A stretch of 64,000 bases of DNA, from assembly GCA_035236585.1 (NCBI GenBank), contig CP141139.1:41487217-41551216 (forward strand), written 5' to 3'. How positions within the stretch are numbered: position 1 is the stretch's first letter; every line of letters starts with the position of its first letter. This document shows positions 34,940 to 47,235 of the stretch, one piece after another. Under the pieces are notes generated by a model. That model worked only from the letters and a program-made list of their open reading frames with translations, had not been told where the DNA came from and did not search any database. The stretch is from Warburgia ugandensis. Taxonomy: Eukaryota > Streptophyta > Magnoliopsida > Canellales > Canellaceae. Made by a program: the position numbers and the translations under genes.

Positions 34940-35577
34940 AGTTTAGATAAATATGAAAAATTTAGACTAGCATAATAGAATTTCTCAAAAGGAGCGTGTC
35001 ACTCTTGGAAAATAGACGTAGCGTAGGAGAAGAGGAGGTGTAGCCCCAAGACATGTCAATCTCTCTATTGGCTCCTCTAGATTTGGAAACTGGATGGCTG
35101 AAGTCTTTCAGCTCTTTATGCAGCATATGGGGCAATTTATGCATAACCACTTGTAAGCACTTGTGGCAAGGGCCTTATCACCAGAGAGGATTGTTGACCA
35201 AATGGAGGCCTAGGTTGAGTGATTTCTAAAGATGGCCCCATCATTCTTTGGTAAAGAGGACTCAAAATTAGTAGAGAAGTGGATCTTTAGCATTGAAAAG
35301 TTGTTCAAAGCAATTATGATTCTTGAGGAAAGGAAGGTGCTATGGCAACTTTTGTCCTAAAAGGTGAAGTGGGATTTTTGGTGGGAGACAGTTGAAAGGA
35401 CATACTTTGATGATAGTGATGATATTCTTTGGGAGGATTTCAAATTAGTATTTAATGAGAAGTATTTCCCATGACATGTACGAAAGAAGAAGGAGGAGTT
35501 CATGGATCTAGAACAAGGAAGCCTATCTGTAAGCCAATATGAAAATAAGTTCACACGACTTTGAAGATGTGCACCCA
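34940..35577 (+). pseudogene. D gag, 5' part, broken
   Basis: Gag builds the retrotransposon capsid. Blocks in order are FQLFMQHMGQFMHNHL (about 35116-35160), KEDSKLVEKWIFSIEKLFKA (about 35260-35320), WWETVERTYFDDSDD and FKLVFNEKYFP (about 35378-35472), and EEFMDLEQGSLSVSQYENKFT (about 35493-35557). This is the capsid region of chromovirus gag and lines up with the B gag at 49790-50110. In-frame stops, for example after EKYFP and before RCAP, and frame changes disable it. It is cut at about 35578 where the A3 LTR sequence begins, so zinc knuckle and all of pol are absent. Confidence 0.75.
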
Positions 35578-36169
35578 TCATTTGTGCCACTAGATCCATC
35601 CCCAAAAATTTTAGACCTAGATCCATCCCCAAAAACCCAAAACTCCCAAGAAATCTCTCTCTTTTCATTTTCTTTTTCTTTCTAGATTGGAACAAGAGAC
35701 CTAAAATTAATTAGGTACTCTGTTCCAGATCTAATATCATAAATTCTACCATCCAAATTTCCCACCATACCTTAGCTACAAAACCACCAAATAAATTTTG
35801 AGATCTAATGGTTCAAACAACGAAAATCGCAAGAAAGGTGGATCTTGGGCCATATCTTCATCAAAAGGGTATTCTTTTAAATTGGACATATAACCAACAT
35901 TTTTTCTCTAATCAGGTAGGTGGAAATGCTTCTTGGACATGTTTACTAATGTTTTATGAAATTTTTATTTTTCTGTAATTTCATTTTGGTAATAAAATGG
36001 TAAAAATAAAGTAAACAATAGAACCTTTAATGCAGGACTGTTGAGTGCTCAGATGAAAATTCTGACCCTACCAATTGATCCAGAAGGGTCCAAAACCCCT
36101 AGGGTAGAAGTTTCACAAAGATTGGATAAGTTTTGGACCCTCAATTGATAGGGGATTGATTGGACGATC

Positions 36170-36520
36170 TAGAATGGTCTGTCCGATCTCCCGATCAGAT
36201 GGGGCCTAGGACATTGCGCGACACACCACGGAAACACCGTACATGAAAGCGTTTCCACGTGCACTGCACGTGTGACGTCATCCCAAGCGGGATGATGGTG
36301 CTTCCGTAAAAACAATGAGTGGACGCGCCCGCCTTGCGTCCCGGTTACAAGCGCGCGACGATGAGCGTTCCGCTCGTCCCGTGCTCGTCCGTGGATGTCC
36401 CAAGTGGGAGCGTCCATATCACCTCTACGACAGATGCACTCGACGAACCAAGCATTCTTCCCAGCTCATTTTCGCCCGAAAAATCTAGGCTGTCCATTCC
36501 GTTGGGCCCAGATCAAACAT
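36170..36520. promoter_or_regulatory. GC-rich module of family A LTR with G-box and CRE-like palindromes
   Basis: This CG-rich stretch stands out in an AT-rich LTR. It holds CACGTG at 36256-36261 and 36267-36272, TGACGTCA at 36273-36280 (bZIP-type palindromes), and a hairpin at 36278-36295. Related modules lie at 45780-46050 and 63590-63860; the A2 copy lacks it. A regulatory role is inference. The short open frames across it (36169-36417, 36319-36522) are by-products of base composition. Confidence 0.5.
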
Positions 36521-39113
36521 AGGCCCTAGGAATGACTATGAACTTCCAAATCTGATTCTGGAGTCATATGAACTCCAAATCAAGATCGGAAAGAGGCTAT
36601 GGAAAGCTTACGACCTCTATTTTCTTATGAAATGATAAAATGGAGAAAATATATAATACAAATTTCTGTATTTAGGAATCAAGTTTCCAATTGCCAAGAT
36701 CTTCAAGATCTAAGTGATCAGATCTTGGAGATATGTTTTAATAATGATATAATATTGAAATGAAGTTATCTAAATGGTTTATTTGGACAGATCTAAGAGA
36801 TATTTATGGATTTACCCACTATGGAAGGAAAAATCCTAAAAATTTCAAAGGGATCCACTTGATCAATAAGATCAAGTGTGATCAGATCCTTGAGATGGAT
36901 GGAATGGATGTTGATATGATGAAATCCAAGGAAATCATGGATGGATTATGGCAAAAATAGATCAATATGATCTTTGTATCTTAATAAAGAAAACTCCCTA
37001 AATATAACTAAAACCCTTAATCAAAGAAAAAGATCTAAGATCTAATGGTTGGATCATAAGTGAAGGTTTCTAAAAATGTTAATGTAATTAGTTTCATTTT
37101 ATATTAATTGAAAATAGCATTGTAAATATGATTTATGTTATAAAGCATGATAGTGTAACTTTTAGACTTTAGCATGACATGTGATTAGATTGTTATCATA
37201 AGTTACTAGATTTAATTATCTTAGGGGCATGATAGTGTGATTTTATGCAAGTGTAACTTAGGACCAAGTTAGTATGATTTGATGCCATTGTAACTTAAGA
37301 TCATGTTAGTTTAAGTATAGTTTTATTCCATTAGGTTAAGTTACATTCATAAGGAGCATGTTAGTATAAATGTTTGTTAAATTTATATTGGAATCATGCT
37401 TTAAAGTTTATGATTTAATTGTGATCAAATTTTATTAGTAGATTCAAATGTAAGTAGTTATTGAGATATAATGAGCATAAATCACCAAAATGTAATCTAA
37501 TTGGAAATTAGAGTTTCATGACACAAATAAGAATGGAGTACTTTGGACTTAAGGAGTAAGGGCTATAGTTAGTAGGACAATATAAGGATTATCAAATCCT
37601 TGGCCCAAACTAGGAGAACAATAAACCTCATGAATGACATTGTAAATATTGATGGACTTAATTAAAATTTATTAGAAAGAGTACTTATGGTCAACATGCT
37701 TATAGGAACCTTATGAAAGGTTGAGTTATGGTCATTTTAGTGAATGTTGAATATAGTGGTTAAGGGGGTTATCTAATAGAGCCTCGCTCTTCTCCTACCT
37801 TCCATTGACATTTGTGAGGTCTAAACGCCTCCTTACATGAGGATTGAAGTAACCACTTTGTGTTCACCTATTTAACTAGTAAGCCTTAGCCAATTAAAAA
37901 TAAGAAGAGCAGTCTAGACTTAGGCTTAAATAAGTTACTTTCAACCAGCAAAACATTAACTGGTTGAATAATAATAGTAAGAGCATAAAAGCTTAGTAAA
38001 TTACCTAACCCTAATAAAAACTATAAGTAAGATAAGGATGATCAAACAAGATCCATTAGATCTTAGATGATCATGAACAATAAGAATAAGAATATTATAT
38101 TGTACTTAGTATGTATGTTTATTAGTATGCATGTTCTAGTTCATTAGATTAGATAATCCAAACCCTTGATCAAAGATGACTCAAGGAAGAAAGCTAAGAT
38201 CATCCTCCTTAGGGATGATCCAATAACTGAACTTAGATAAAAGAAGAACTAGATGATAAAAGATCTAAGACCTTGATCTTTATCAACAAGTGTATCAATG
38301 GATCTATGAAAGATCAAGATCAAGGAGATTGACACACAAAGACTTAGAGATAGAAAAATACTTAGATATGAATGATCTAAAGATCATTCTAAACATTAGA
38401 TTTAGTGATCAATAGGATTGTTCAATTTTATATATTGACAATATATATGGATGTACAAATTACATACATCAGTCAGAATCATGGAAGATTTGGGAAAAGA
38501 GATCACTCCTTGAAGGTAGGAGGATTTGATGAATGCATTTACATAGGATATACATGATTGAACTCATGACCTTATGTTGACAAGAGTAATGTTAATACTT
38601 GTATTAAATCCCTTGAAAACCTTATGATCCAACAAAACACATATAAGATGGTTAAGGACTAGACTATAAGTGAATAGGAAACTTGTAATGCCTAAGCAAT
38701 TTACATTATTTTTAACAAAAATGAATTGGACATTCTATAGGAAATGAAAAGTTCCCTTTTGGAGATAAGGGTATTTTGGTCATTTCACTGTTCACCCTGA
38801 CTAGACCCAGAAATTTGGTCCTGAGAATAGTACCTTAGGTGCGTCTCAGAAATCCAACAAGACCAAAATCACCCAAAACGGAGTTAAAATGAGCAAGTTA
38901 TGGCCCTTTGAAGTTCAAGGGCAAAAGTATAAATTAATTCAAAAACAGATTTAGGCATGAGAAAATGGGGACCCGTTTTGATACGGGCACCCCTCTTCTC
39001 CAACCTCCTAGAGGGTTCTAGAACGACGGTGTGCAGGGGAGAAACCATCGCCATTCTGGAGGTTTCTCCACCGCCATTGCATGGCGGTAAGAACCCCCTC
39101 CAGAACCCTCTTT

Positions 39114-39133
39114 GAGCTCTATAAATAGAGCTC
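39114..39133 (+). promoter_or_regulatory. Palindromic TATA box of solo LTR C
   Basis: GAGCTCTATAAATAGAGCTC is a perfect 20-bp palindrome around the TATAAATA box. The B LTRs keep 18 bp of it (47218-47235 and 54611-54628). A second hairpin, CCGCCAT-TGC-ATGGCGG, lies upstream at 39071-39087. Confidence 0.7.
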
Positions 39134-40655
39134 TTGGGCACCTCCAATGGCAGCCCAAAATCTTGGGAAAAACCCATCGTGGAGAGGCACGCAAGAGGAG
39201 AAAATATGGGAAAAACTCGGCCACGAACCAGGTATGCCCAAAACCCCTCCAAACCCATCTCCCCCTTAGTCTTACGATGAGTTCCCCCAAGTTTTTACAT
39301 GAAAAACCATGCAAAATTTGCTCTAGGGAGCAACAAAGGACCTAGGGATGGTGCTTGGGGTGTACTGGTTTGACAGGGTCCAACCAGGCACTTCCGTGGA
39401 CGCCCCCGCAAACGAGAAAATGGGCAGAAGGCCCGGTACGTCTATGGACGCGCCTTGTGGGCCTTCCATGTATTCTGAATACTAAAATGCCCATAACTTG
39501 AGTTCTAGGACTCCGAATGAGGCGCCGAGAAAGGCGTTGTGTCCGTATCGATGATGTAGACACACCTAGGGCATAAAATACCTGATCAAAGCCCTATCTA
39601 AGGTGGGCATGACCCTTAAACTATGATAGTGGCGCGAGGCCACTAAACCTTTGTAAACTTGACGATACCAAGGCCCAGTTAGGACCTTAGGAGACCCATA
39701 GGACTGGGAATGAACCCTTAATGCCTAAGCAGTGAGATCAACCATTCTAAAACCTATAGAAATAGGCCAAGCTAACCTTGTTCCCCTAAACTATGAGCAG
39801 GAGCATATGAGGACAAGGGGGCTAGCGTGACTAAACCAGATAGGTGCTCTATCGCTACTAGACTTTTTAAAAGAACCCATGATGTTTTGATGTAGGTGCA
39901 CTATGGCTACTAGACATTTTAAAAGAACCCATGATTGCTTTGAGAATGCATGTTTTAAGTTTTAAGTTACATGACTTGTTTAGCATGAATTGATTTCATA
40001 AATGAATTTAGCATGCATATGACAAAAACATTATGCATGGACATGTTTTGCAAATGATTGTGTTACATGCATAGACATGTTTTGAAAAAGGATTCTATCT
40101 GCATGATAAGTGTAGCCTTGGCCGATGAGGGCGAGCTGATGAGGGCGGGCCAGAGAGAGCTGACAGGCTTCTAAGCAAGGTTATGACTTTGAATGCGAGA
40201 CTAGCATGAGCAGATTTTATGCATTGCATGCATGTTTTGCAATCGATTGCATAAATTGCATGATTTACGATGAATAAGTGTCATATGCCCCGTGGAGGCT
40301 ACCCTGTGTCCCTAGGTACCTAGGGACCACACGGCGGTGAGGTCGTGGACATAGTGGGCCCTATGTTTTGAGGATTTACTTGCATTGCATATGGCATGAC
40401 ATGAGGTTGGTCGACCATACCATATATACATGAGTTGGATTCAGTTGAGCATCTTATGCATATCATTATGTTTATGATATATATATGATACTTTCGACTT
40501 GGATTATGCGATTCTTTAAGTCGTCAGTATTCCAATTCGACAATGGTTTTTAATATCAATATTGAACATGAGTGTTCAAACATGCACATGTTTTAAAGAG
40601 CATATGATTTTAAACTTAGCATGCATTGTAAAACTAGTAGTGTTAGACTCCTACT

Positions 40656-40672
40656 GAGTATAGTATATACTC
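40656..40672. other. Conserved R/U5 hairpin GAGTATA...TATACTC in C
   Basis: An inverted repeat after CTCCTACT and before ACCCAATCC. The same hairpin is in the B LTRs at 49046-49062 and 56433-56449, with a different loop. Confidence 0.6.
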
Positions 40673-42228
40673 ACCCAATCCTTAACATTTTTCAGAACAG
40701 CTCCACACACAGAGTAGAAGACGCCTCAGGAAATTTTAGTGCTACGAGCAAGAAAAATAAAAAAGAGATAATTATACATGTAAGTAAACACTCTACCCTT
40801 TGGACATGTATTTGTATTTATTTATAGTTGGGCTGTGAGCTGTGACTGGATAGACCTGGGAAAAACATTTATGATTTCTGAAATTTTCAAAAACTACTTT
40901 GGTTGTTGTGATAGCAAATGACACTCGGGGTTTTTAAAATGAGTTTAAAACTAAAGATTTTCTGCTGCATTGCATGGTTTTTATAAAATGGTTTTCAAAT
41001 AGGGATGCATCCTGCCTTAGGAATTAGATATTGTATTTAAAAATGCATGGGAAAACCTAGGTCGTCACAGAACTAGAAAATATTTCAGCCCTAAGTAAAC
41101 AGACAAATGGTCTAATATATATGAAATCTATTTTACATACAAGCTTGGAGGCTTTTGAGTTTGTTTTAATAGGCATAAGCCTAGGGGGATGCTATGCTAG
41201 AGGAGTTATAAGGGTTTGGCCACCCACTCCTTGAAATTTAATGATACCTTGCCCTATGAGAGGCTAAAAGTCAGGTGGGGACAATTATGGGAAGGCCACC
41301 ACTGTGAAAGTCCTGTCCCCCCATATGGGCAGTGACATAATATTTTCCACCGTGGTATCAATGGTGAACAGGGCAATTATCCGAGCGCGCTAGTACAAAT
41401 CAGACTACAGCATGGGAGCCCTTTTGATTATTTTGCACTATGATGCATATAAGAGTAGGCATAGTGAAATACCTTATTTTTTAGCATAATGAAATGCTAG
41501 GTAATTGTATATTACCAATATTTCCCAAGAAGGGAAATTCCTAGTGTAAGATTAGCTGAAATATTGAATTCTTATGATGGAGAGAATTGATCAGCTTAGT
41601 TAGGAATGATATTTGACTACTTTCATAAATTTAACTGATTTACCCATGTATAGTATGCACGTATGTGGATGTACATAACTTACAAAGTAAAGAGTAAAGA
41701 CATGAATATGTTTAGGGATAATGTGATTGTGAAGTATTGGAATTACATTGTCAATTATTATGCTTCTTGAATTCGCTACCAAGTATTGCTTGTTGAGATA
41801 TTGTAAATGTTGCAATATCTCAGATACAAGGAAGGAGAGTTAGGCGCTAAAGATGATAGAAGACTTGAAGAGAATAATCTTCAAGGTATACCCTTGAAGA
41901 CATATATTTTTCTTTGTTGAGAGTTTTATTGTATGGTGAGCTTGAGTTTTGGATTATGTAATTTGAACAAGTATTGCAATAGATTTGGCTATACTGTGAA
42001 CCACTAGATGGATTTTGGAATTTAATAAAAGTATATTCCTTCAATGAAATTTTATCTTATACAAAATTCTACTTATGTTATGTATGAAGTGTTGACTTGG
42101 GTTTTACAAAACAAGTTCTAAAGAAAAGAATTTCTGTTGCTTTGTTTTACGAAAATTTTTTACACTATTAAGGGCCTTGCCTTTCAAAATACATTACAAA
42201 ACGTGTTACAAAAACCCGAGTTGTCACA

Positions 42229-43190
42229 AATTATGCCTAGAGCCCTACAATGACCTTCAAGGTGATCCAGGATTTGAACTAAGGAAAAACACCAACAAAA
42301 CCTAAGTAACATCCTTTAAGGTAGGTAATCTGATGCTACTATGTTTTAATTGAATTTCAAAACTTAAACAGTTTCCTTGAAATCATTTCCACGTTTAGTA
42401 TGCTTTTTATGTGACAATAATGGTAGCTATGCATGCAATTTTAGTATACATGATTTCTATGCAACTTATGTTTGGTTATTCTTTAAACAATTGAGTGTAT
42501 GGCATGCAAATTTATCCCCATGATTCATACTTTTATTTAAAACTACTATCGCTTACATCTCTCGTCGTCAATTGCTACCTTTTAATGATAGGATAATTCC
42601 ATATATGCATTCATTCCATGCTTTGAGATAAGTGGCATAAATTGCATGATTTTAGTATATGTTGAACATTATGTGACTCTATAATATTTGAATTTGAGAT
42701 ATATATCAACATTGTTTGGGCTAGTGAGCCTGGTGGGTACTATGCTAACAAGTTATACGAGTTTGGCCTCCAGGTTTCTAACCACCAAAGGTGGTAGGAA
42801 TCCATGCTCAAAGAGCTACCTATTTTTCTTGACTATTGTGTTAAGGAAACAACCACTTGAGGTGTTCTTGTCACCCTTTTTGTGACATATTCCTCATTTT
42901 TGTGATGGTTGCTGTGCCTGGTCTCTAAATACCAGAGACATAGGATTCAGAGAGCTGGTTGTAAGCATGTGGTCCCTATGATTTTGATTTTTGTGTCTCC
43001 ATGTATAATGCCTTGTGATGGTCTTTAGATGAGTACTAATGACCAATAGGTTGATGTGTTTGTCGGGATTCCCACATGCATGATAATTGTCATAGGGTTG
43101 GAATTTTCAGCATCTAATTTGATTGATTACTACTTTAAGAATTTGGTAATCTTTGTGTTATTGATTATTTAATAATGTCAATAATTCTCT
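42229..43190 (+). repeat. D 3' LTR fragment
   Basis: AATTATGCCTAGAGCCC and onward aligns with 33314-34290 of the D 5' LTR at about 85-90% by eye. It stops at TAATTCTCT, where satellite resumes. The last ~590 bp of the LTR are missing. Confidence 0.75.
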
Positions 43191-44626
43191 TACATGGTTT
43201 ATTGACTATATAGCAGTCCATGAACAATCAATAAATCATGTATTTTTTCATATAAAGCCTAGCTAAGTAAACTACTGGCAATATATGTCTATTACAGTCT
43301 ATGAAAAGTCCATAAACCATGTATTTTTCTTATAAAATATAGCCAGGTAAACCTACTATAGATATATGTATATAGTAGACTATGATCAGTCCATAAACCA
43401 TATATTTTTTTTATATAAAACATAGCCAAGTTGTTTTCACTAAAAACATAGAAAAGTGGACTTACAATAGATTTATGTATATATCAATCCATGAATAGGT
43501 AATGAACCATGTGTTTTTCATTGAAAATGAAGCCAAGTAAACCTACTGTAGATATATGTCTATAGCAGTCCATAAACATGTATTTTTAAAATAAAACATA
43601 GCAAAGTAATCTTTCTATAGATCTATCAATATAGCAATCCATGAATAGTCTATAAATCCTATGTTATTATCATTGAAAACATAACCATGTAAACCTAATA
43701 TAGACATGTGTAATTAGCAATCAACGAACAGTTCATAAACCATGTATTTTTATATAAAACATATCCAAGTAAACTTTCTAAAGATCTATGTATATAGCAG
43801 CTCATTAATAATCCATAAATTATATATATATATATTTTTTTTTACTAAAAACATAGCTGAGTAAACTTCCTACATATATATGTATATTGCAATCCATGAA
43901 TAGTCCATAAACCATGTGTTTTTCATTGAAAACATAGCCATGTAAACCTACTATAGATATATGTATATAGCACTCTATAAATAGTCCATAAACCATGTAT
44001 TTTTTATATAAAACATAGCCAAGTAAACTTGATGGAGACATATATATATATATAGCAATCCATGAAAAGTCCATAAACCATATATTTTTCATATAAAATA
44101 TAGCTAAGTAAACCTACTATAGATATATGTATATAGCAGTCCATGACCATTCCATAAACCATGCATTTTTCATATAAAACATAACCAAGTAGACTTTCTA
44201 TAGATCCATGTATATATTAATTCATGAAAAGTCCATAAACCATGTGTTTTATGCTAAAAATATAACCAAGTAAACTTCTTATAGATCTATGTATATATTA
44301 ACACAAGAATAGTCAATAAACCACGTGTTTTTCTTTGAAAACATAGCTAAATAAGACAAGTATAGATATATGTATGTAGTAGTCCATGAATAGTCCATAA
44401 ACCATGTATTTTTTTTATGTAAAACATAGCAAGTAAACGTCCTATAGATCTATGTATATGCCAGTCCATGAACAATCTGTATAGCATATGTTATTATCAT
44501 TGAAAACATAGCCACGTAAACCTAATATAGATATATGTAGTTAGTAGTCCACGAGTAGTCCATAAACCATGTAGTTTTCATTTGTAACATAGCCAAGTAA
44601 ACTTTTCATAGATCTATGCATATAAT
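43191..44626. repeat. Satellite array 4, ~81-bp monomers
   Basis: CCATAAACC spacing is 81, 85 and 81 bp at 43905-44152. The TTATTATCATTG-type monomer with the same following neighbours occurs at 43665 and 44491, a higher-order period of about 0.83 kb. It ends at the A1 LTR. The minus-strand frame 43820-44092 is a read-through of monomers. Confidence 0.9.
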
Positions 44627-45205
44627 TGTAATAACCCCAATTTTTGTAATTGATTGAGAAAAATCAATAAAGTTTGAGTTTCAAATATTTCGAGCTGAAA
44701 TATTAGGGTTATTTAAAATATATTTTTTATAAAAGTATAATCAAATCATAATACATGTAAAATTGAAATTAAACTTAGCAAACCCTTCAAATGACTATAA
44801 GCACGACAAATTTCAAATTCGAATGAGAAATCCTTTAGTTTCTTCATTTCTTGAACAAAAGGGGTAAAATAGTAATTTTAGACAAAAATCAAAATATGAG
44901 ACATCAAAATTTAGAATGTATTGAGAAATACATATCCAACGCCACTAAGTACACTCAAATCCGAGATCATGGAAATAAAACCCAAAATTTTATGCATAAA
45001 TGGCAAAACGGACTTTTTACACCACATGGGGCCCACAAGGGACCCAACAACCAATTTTATCAGCAGCCCATGTGAAACATGGGTCAACAAACATCAGCCG
45101 GTCTTAGGGAAGAAAAAATTAGGCATGGGAGCATTGAAGACTTTCATGCCATTTAATAATAAATAAAATAAAATATTATAATAATGGAAAAAGACCCAAA
45201 ATGCC

Positions 45206-45213
45206 TATAAATA
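45206..45213 (+). promoter_or_regulatory. TATA box of A1 5' LTR
   Basis: TATAAATA within AATGCCTATAAATACAACC, 580 bp from the LTR start. It is conserved at the same place in the 3' LTR and in A2. Confidence 0.65.
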
Positions 45214-45779
45214 CAACCCCAAAAATCTTCCAAAAATCCTCATAAAATCCCCACAAAATTCTCTTCACTCTCCTTGAAAAATTAGATCTAGATCGCTCCC
45301 CAAAAACCCAAAATTTTCCAAGAGTTAGATCTCTTTTCAACTTGTTTTTCTTTTTAGATTGGAACAAGAGACCTAAAATCAATTAGGCACTCTATTCCAA
45401 ATCTACTTTGATTAATTCCACCGTCCAAAACTTCCCAACATATCTATTCTACAAAACCCCCAAAGAAATTTCAAGATCCAACGGTTCAAACAACGGATAC
45501 TTGCAAGAAAGGTGGATTTTAGGCCATTCTTCATCAACAAGGTATTTTTTTAAATTGGGCATATAACAGAGGTTTTCTCTCCAATCATGTTGGTGGAAAT
45601 CCTTTTCATAGATGTTTAGTACTGTTTTATGTAATTTTTATTTTACTGTAATTTATTTTGGTAATAAAAAGTAAAAACAAAGTAAACAACAGAACCCTTA
45701 ATTTTGGATGATAGAGTGCTCAGATGAAAAATCAGAGACGTTTTGGGCCCTCAATTGAAAGATGATTGATTGGACGGTC

Positions 45780-46050
45780 CAAAATGGACTGTCCAATCTC
45801 GAGATCAGACGGCGCCTAAGACGCACACGTGACGCACCGTAGGAACGGTGTGTACGCTACGCGTGGAGCATTGTCCCAAGCGAGACAATGGTGCATTCGT
45901 CAAATTGAAGAGCGGACGCGCCCAGCAACTGCCCGGTTTGTGGGCGCACGGACGATGGGTGTTCTGCTCGTCCCGTCCGCATCTGTGGACTCCCCACAGT
46001 GGCGCTTTGTCATTTCCTCCCAGCGGACACACCCGACGACCCGCCTGGTT
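45780..46050. promoter_or_regulatory. GC-rich module of A1 5' LTR
   Basis: The counterpart of 36170-36520. It has CACGTG at about 45826 and a hairpin ATTGTC...GACAAT at 45870-45889. A regulatory role is inference. Confidence 0.45.
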
Positions 46051-47217
46051 CAAGGAAGAAAACCAAGATCATCCTCCATAGGGATGATCCAAGAACTGAA
46101 CTTAGATCAAAGAAGAACTAGATGATGGAAGATCTAGGACCTTGATCTTTATCAACATGTGTAGATTGTCAATCAAAGGATCTATGAAAGATCAAGATCA
46201 AGGAGATGGACATACAAAGACTTAGAGATAGAAAAATACTTAGATATGAATGATCTAAAGATCATTCTAAACATTAGATCTAGTCATCAATAGGATTGTT
46301 CAAAATTTATATATTGACAATATGTATGGATGTACAGATTACATACATCAGTTAGGATCATGGAAGATTGGGGAAAAGAGATCAATCCTTAAAGGTAGGA
46401 GGATTTGATGAATGCATTTACATGAGATATACATGATTGTACTCATGATCTTATGTTGACAAGAGTAATGATAATACATGTAATACATCTCTTGAAAACC
46501 TTATGATCCAACCAAACACATATAAGATTGTTAAGGACTAAACTATATGTAAATAGGGAACTAGAAAATATTTCAGCCCTAAGTAAATAGACATATAGTC
46601 TGATATATATGAAATCTATTTTACATACAAGCTTGGAGGCTTGTGAGTTTGTTTTAATAGGCATAAGCCTAGGGGAATGCTATTACTAGAGGAGTTATGA
46701 TGGTTTGGCCACCCGCTCCTTGAAATTTGATGATATGATGATACCTTGCCTAATGAGAGGCTAAAAGTTGGGTGGTGGTAATTATGGGAAGGCCACCTCT
46801 AATGACTCCAATTTTGTAATATTGAAATTCCAAGTTTAGCAAAGAAAAGTTCAGTTTTAAAGATAAGGGCATTTTGGTCATTTCACTAGTCACCTTGACT
46901 AAAATCAGGAATTTGGTCCTAAAAATGGTTCTATTAGATGCATCTCAGAAAAAGGAATCCAATGAGACCAAAATCACCCAAAACGGAGTTAAAATGAGCA
47001 AGATATGGCCCTTTGAAGTTCAAGGGCAAAATTGTAAATTTCACAAAAAAGACTAAACCTGAAAAACACAGGTGCCCGTTTTGATACAGGCACCCCGTCG
47101 TCTTCAACCTCTAGAGGGTTCTAGAACGGCGGTGGTTTGGGGAGAAATCACCACCATTCTTAAGGTTTCTCCACCGCCATTCAAAGGTGGTGAGAGCCCC
47201 CTCCAGAACCCTCCCTT

Positions 47218-47235
47218 AGCTCTATAAATAGAGCT
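47218..47235 (+). promoter_or_regulatory. Palindromic TATA box of B 5' LTR
   Basis: AGCTCTATAAATAGAGCT, an 18-bp perfect palindrome. It is the likely start region for the element transcript, about 425 bp into the LTR. Confidence 0.7.

Larger units (their letters stand above)
38684..41069 (+). mobile_element. C: solo LTR of the B family (2386 bp)
   Basis: It starts TGTAATGCCTAAGC and ends AACCTAGGTCGTCACA. The flanks AAACT (38679-38683) and GAACT (41070-41074) are the 5-bp duplication with one change; uninterrupted family A copies read GGGAACTAG here. It aligns with the B LTRs over most of its length: the MGxK-rich leader, the palindromic TATA box and the GAGTATA hairpin. It is clearly diverged. 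No internal sequence is present, so it formed by recombination between the two LTRs. Confidence 0.85.
35580..42228 (+). mobile_element. A3: family A LTR, 5'-truncated, split by solo LTR C
   Basis: Sequence from about 35580 aligns with A1 from about 45270 and with A2 on the other strand. It lacks the first ~650 bp including the TATA box. It ends AAAACCCGAGTTGTCACA at 42228, a true LTR end. It includes the GC-rich module (36170-36520) and the ~1.7-kb part that the A1 5' LTR has lost. Solo LTR C interrupts it at 38684-41069. Confidence 0.8.
31481..43190 (+). mobile_element. Element D: broken chromovirus inserted in satellite
   Basis: A 3.4-kb 5' LTR (31481-34876), a Met-tRNA primer site, a gag piece, then a family A LTR (A3), and finally part of a second D LTR (42229-43190). 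Satellite lies on both sides. All of pol and the end of the second LTR are gone. The second D LTR piece starts at the position equal to about 33314 of the first, where A3 was inserted, so A3 entered the 3' LTR and a deletion later removed the rest. Confidence 0.7.
44627..46797 (+). repeat. A1 5' LTR, first part
   Basis: It starts TGTAATAACCCCAATTTTTG and is interrupted at 46797 by B (duplication CCACC at 46793-46797). It contains the TATA box, the GC-rich module and the internal deletion joint near 46053 (CTGGTTC/AAGGAAG). Open frames 44851-45075, 44921-45166 and 45829-46125 are LTR by-products. Confidence 0.85.

Noticed and set aside
45805..46125. Overlapping open frames on both strands in the GC-rich module, also at 36169-36522 and 63473-63922
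   Set aside because: High GC lowers stop frequency. The peptides are not conserved in frame between the three copies.
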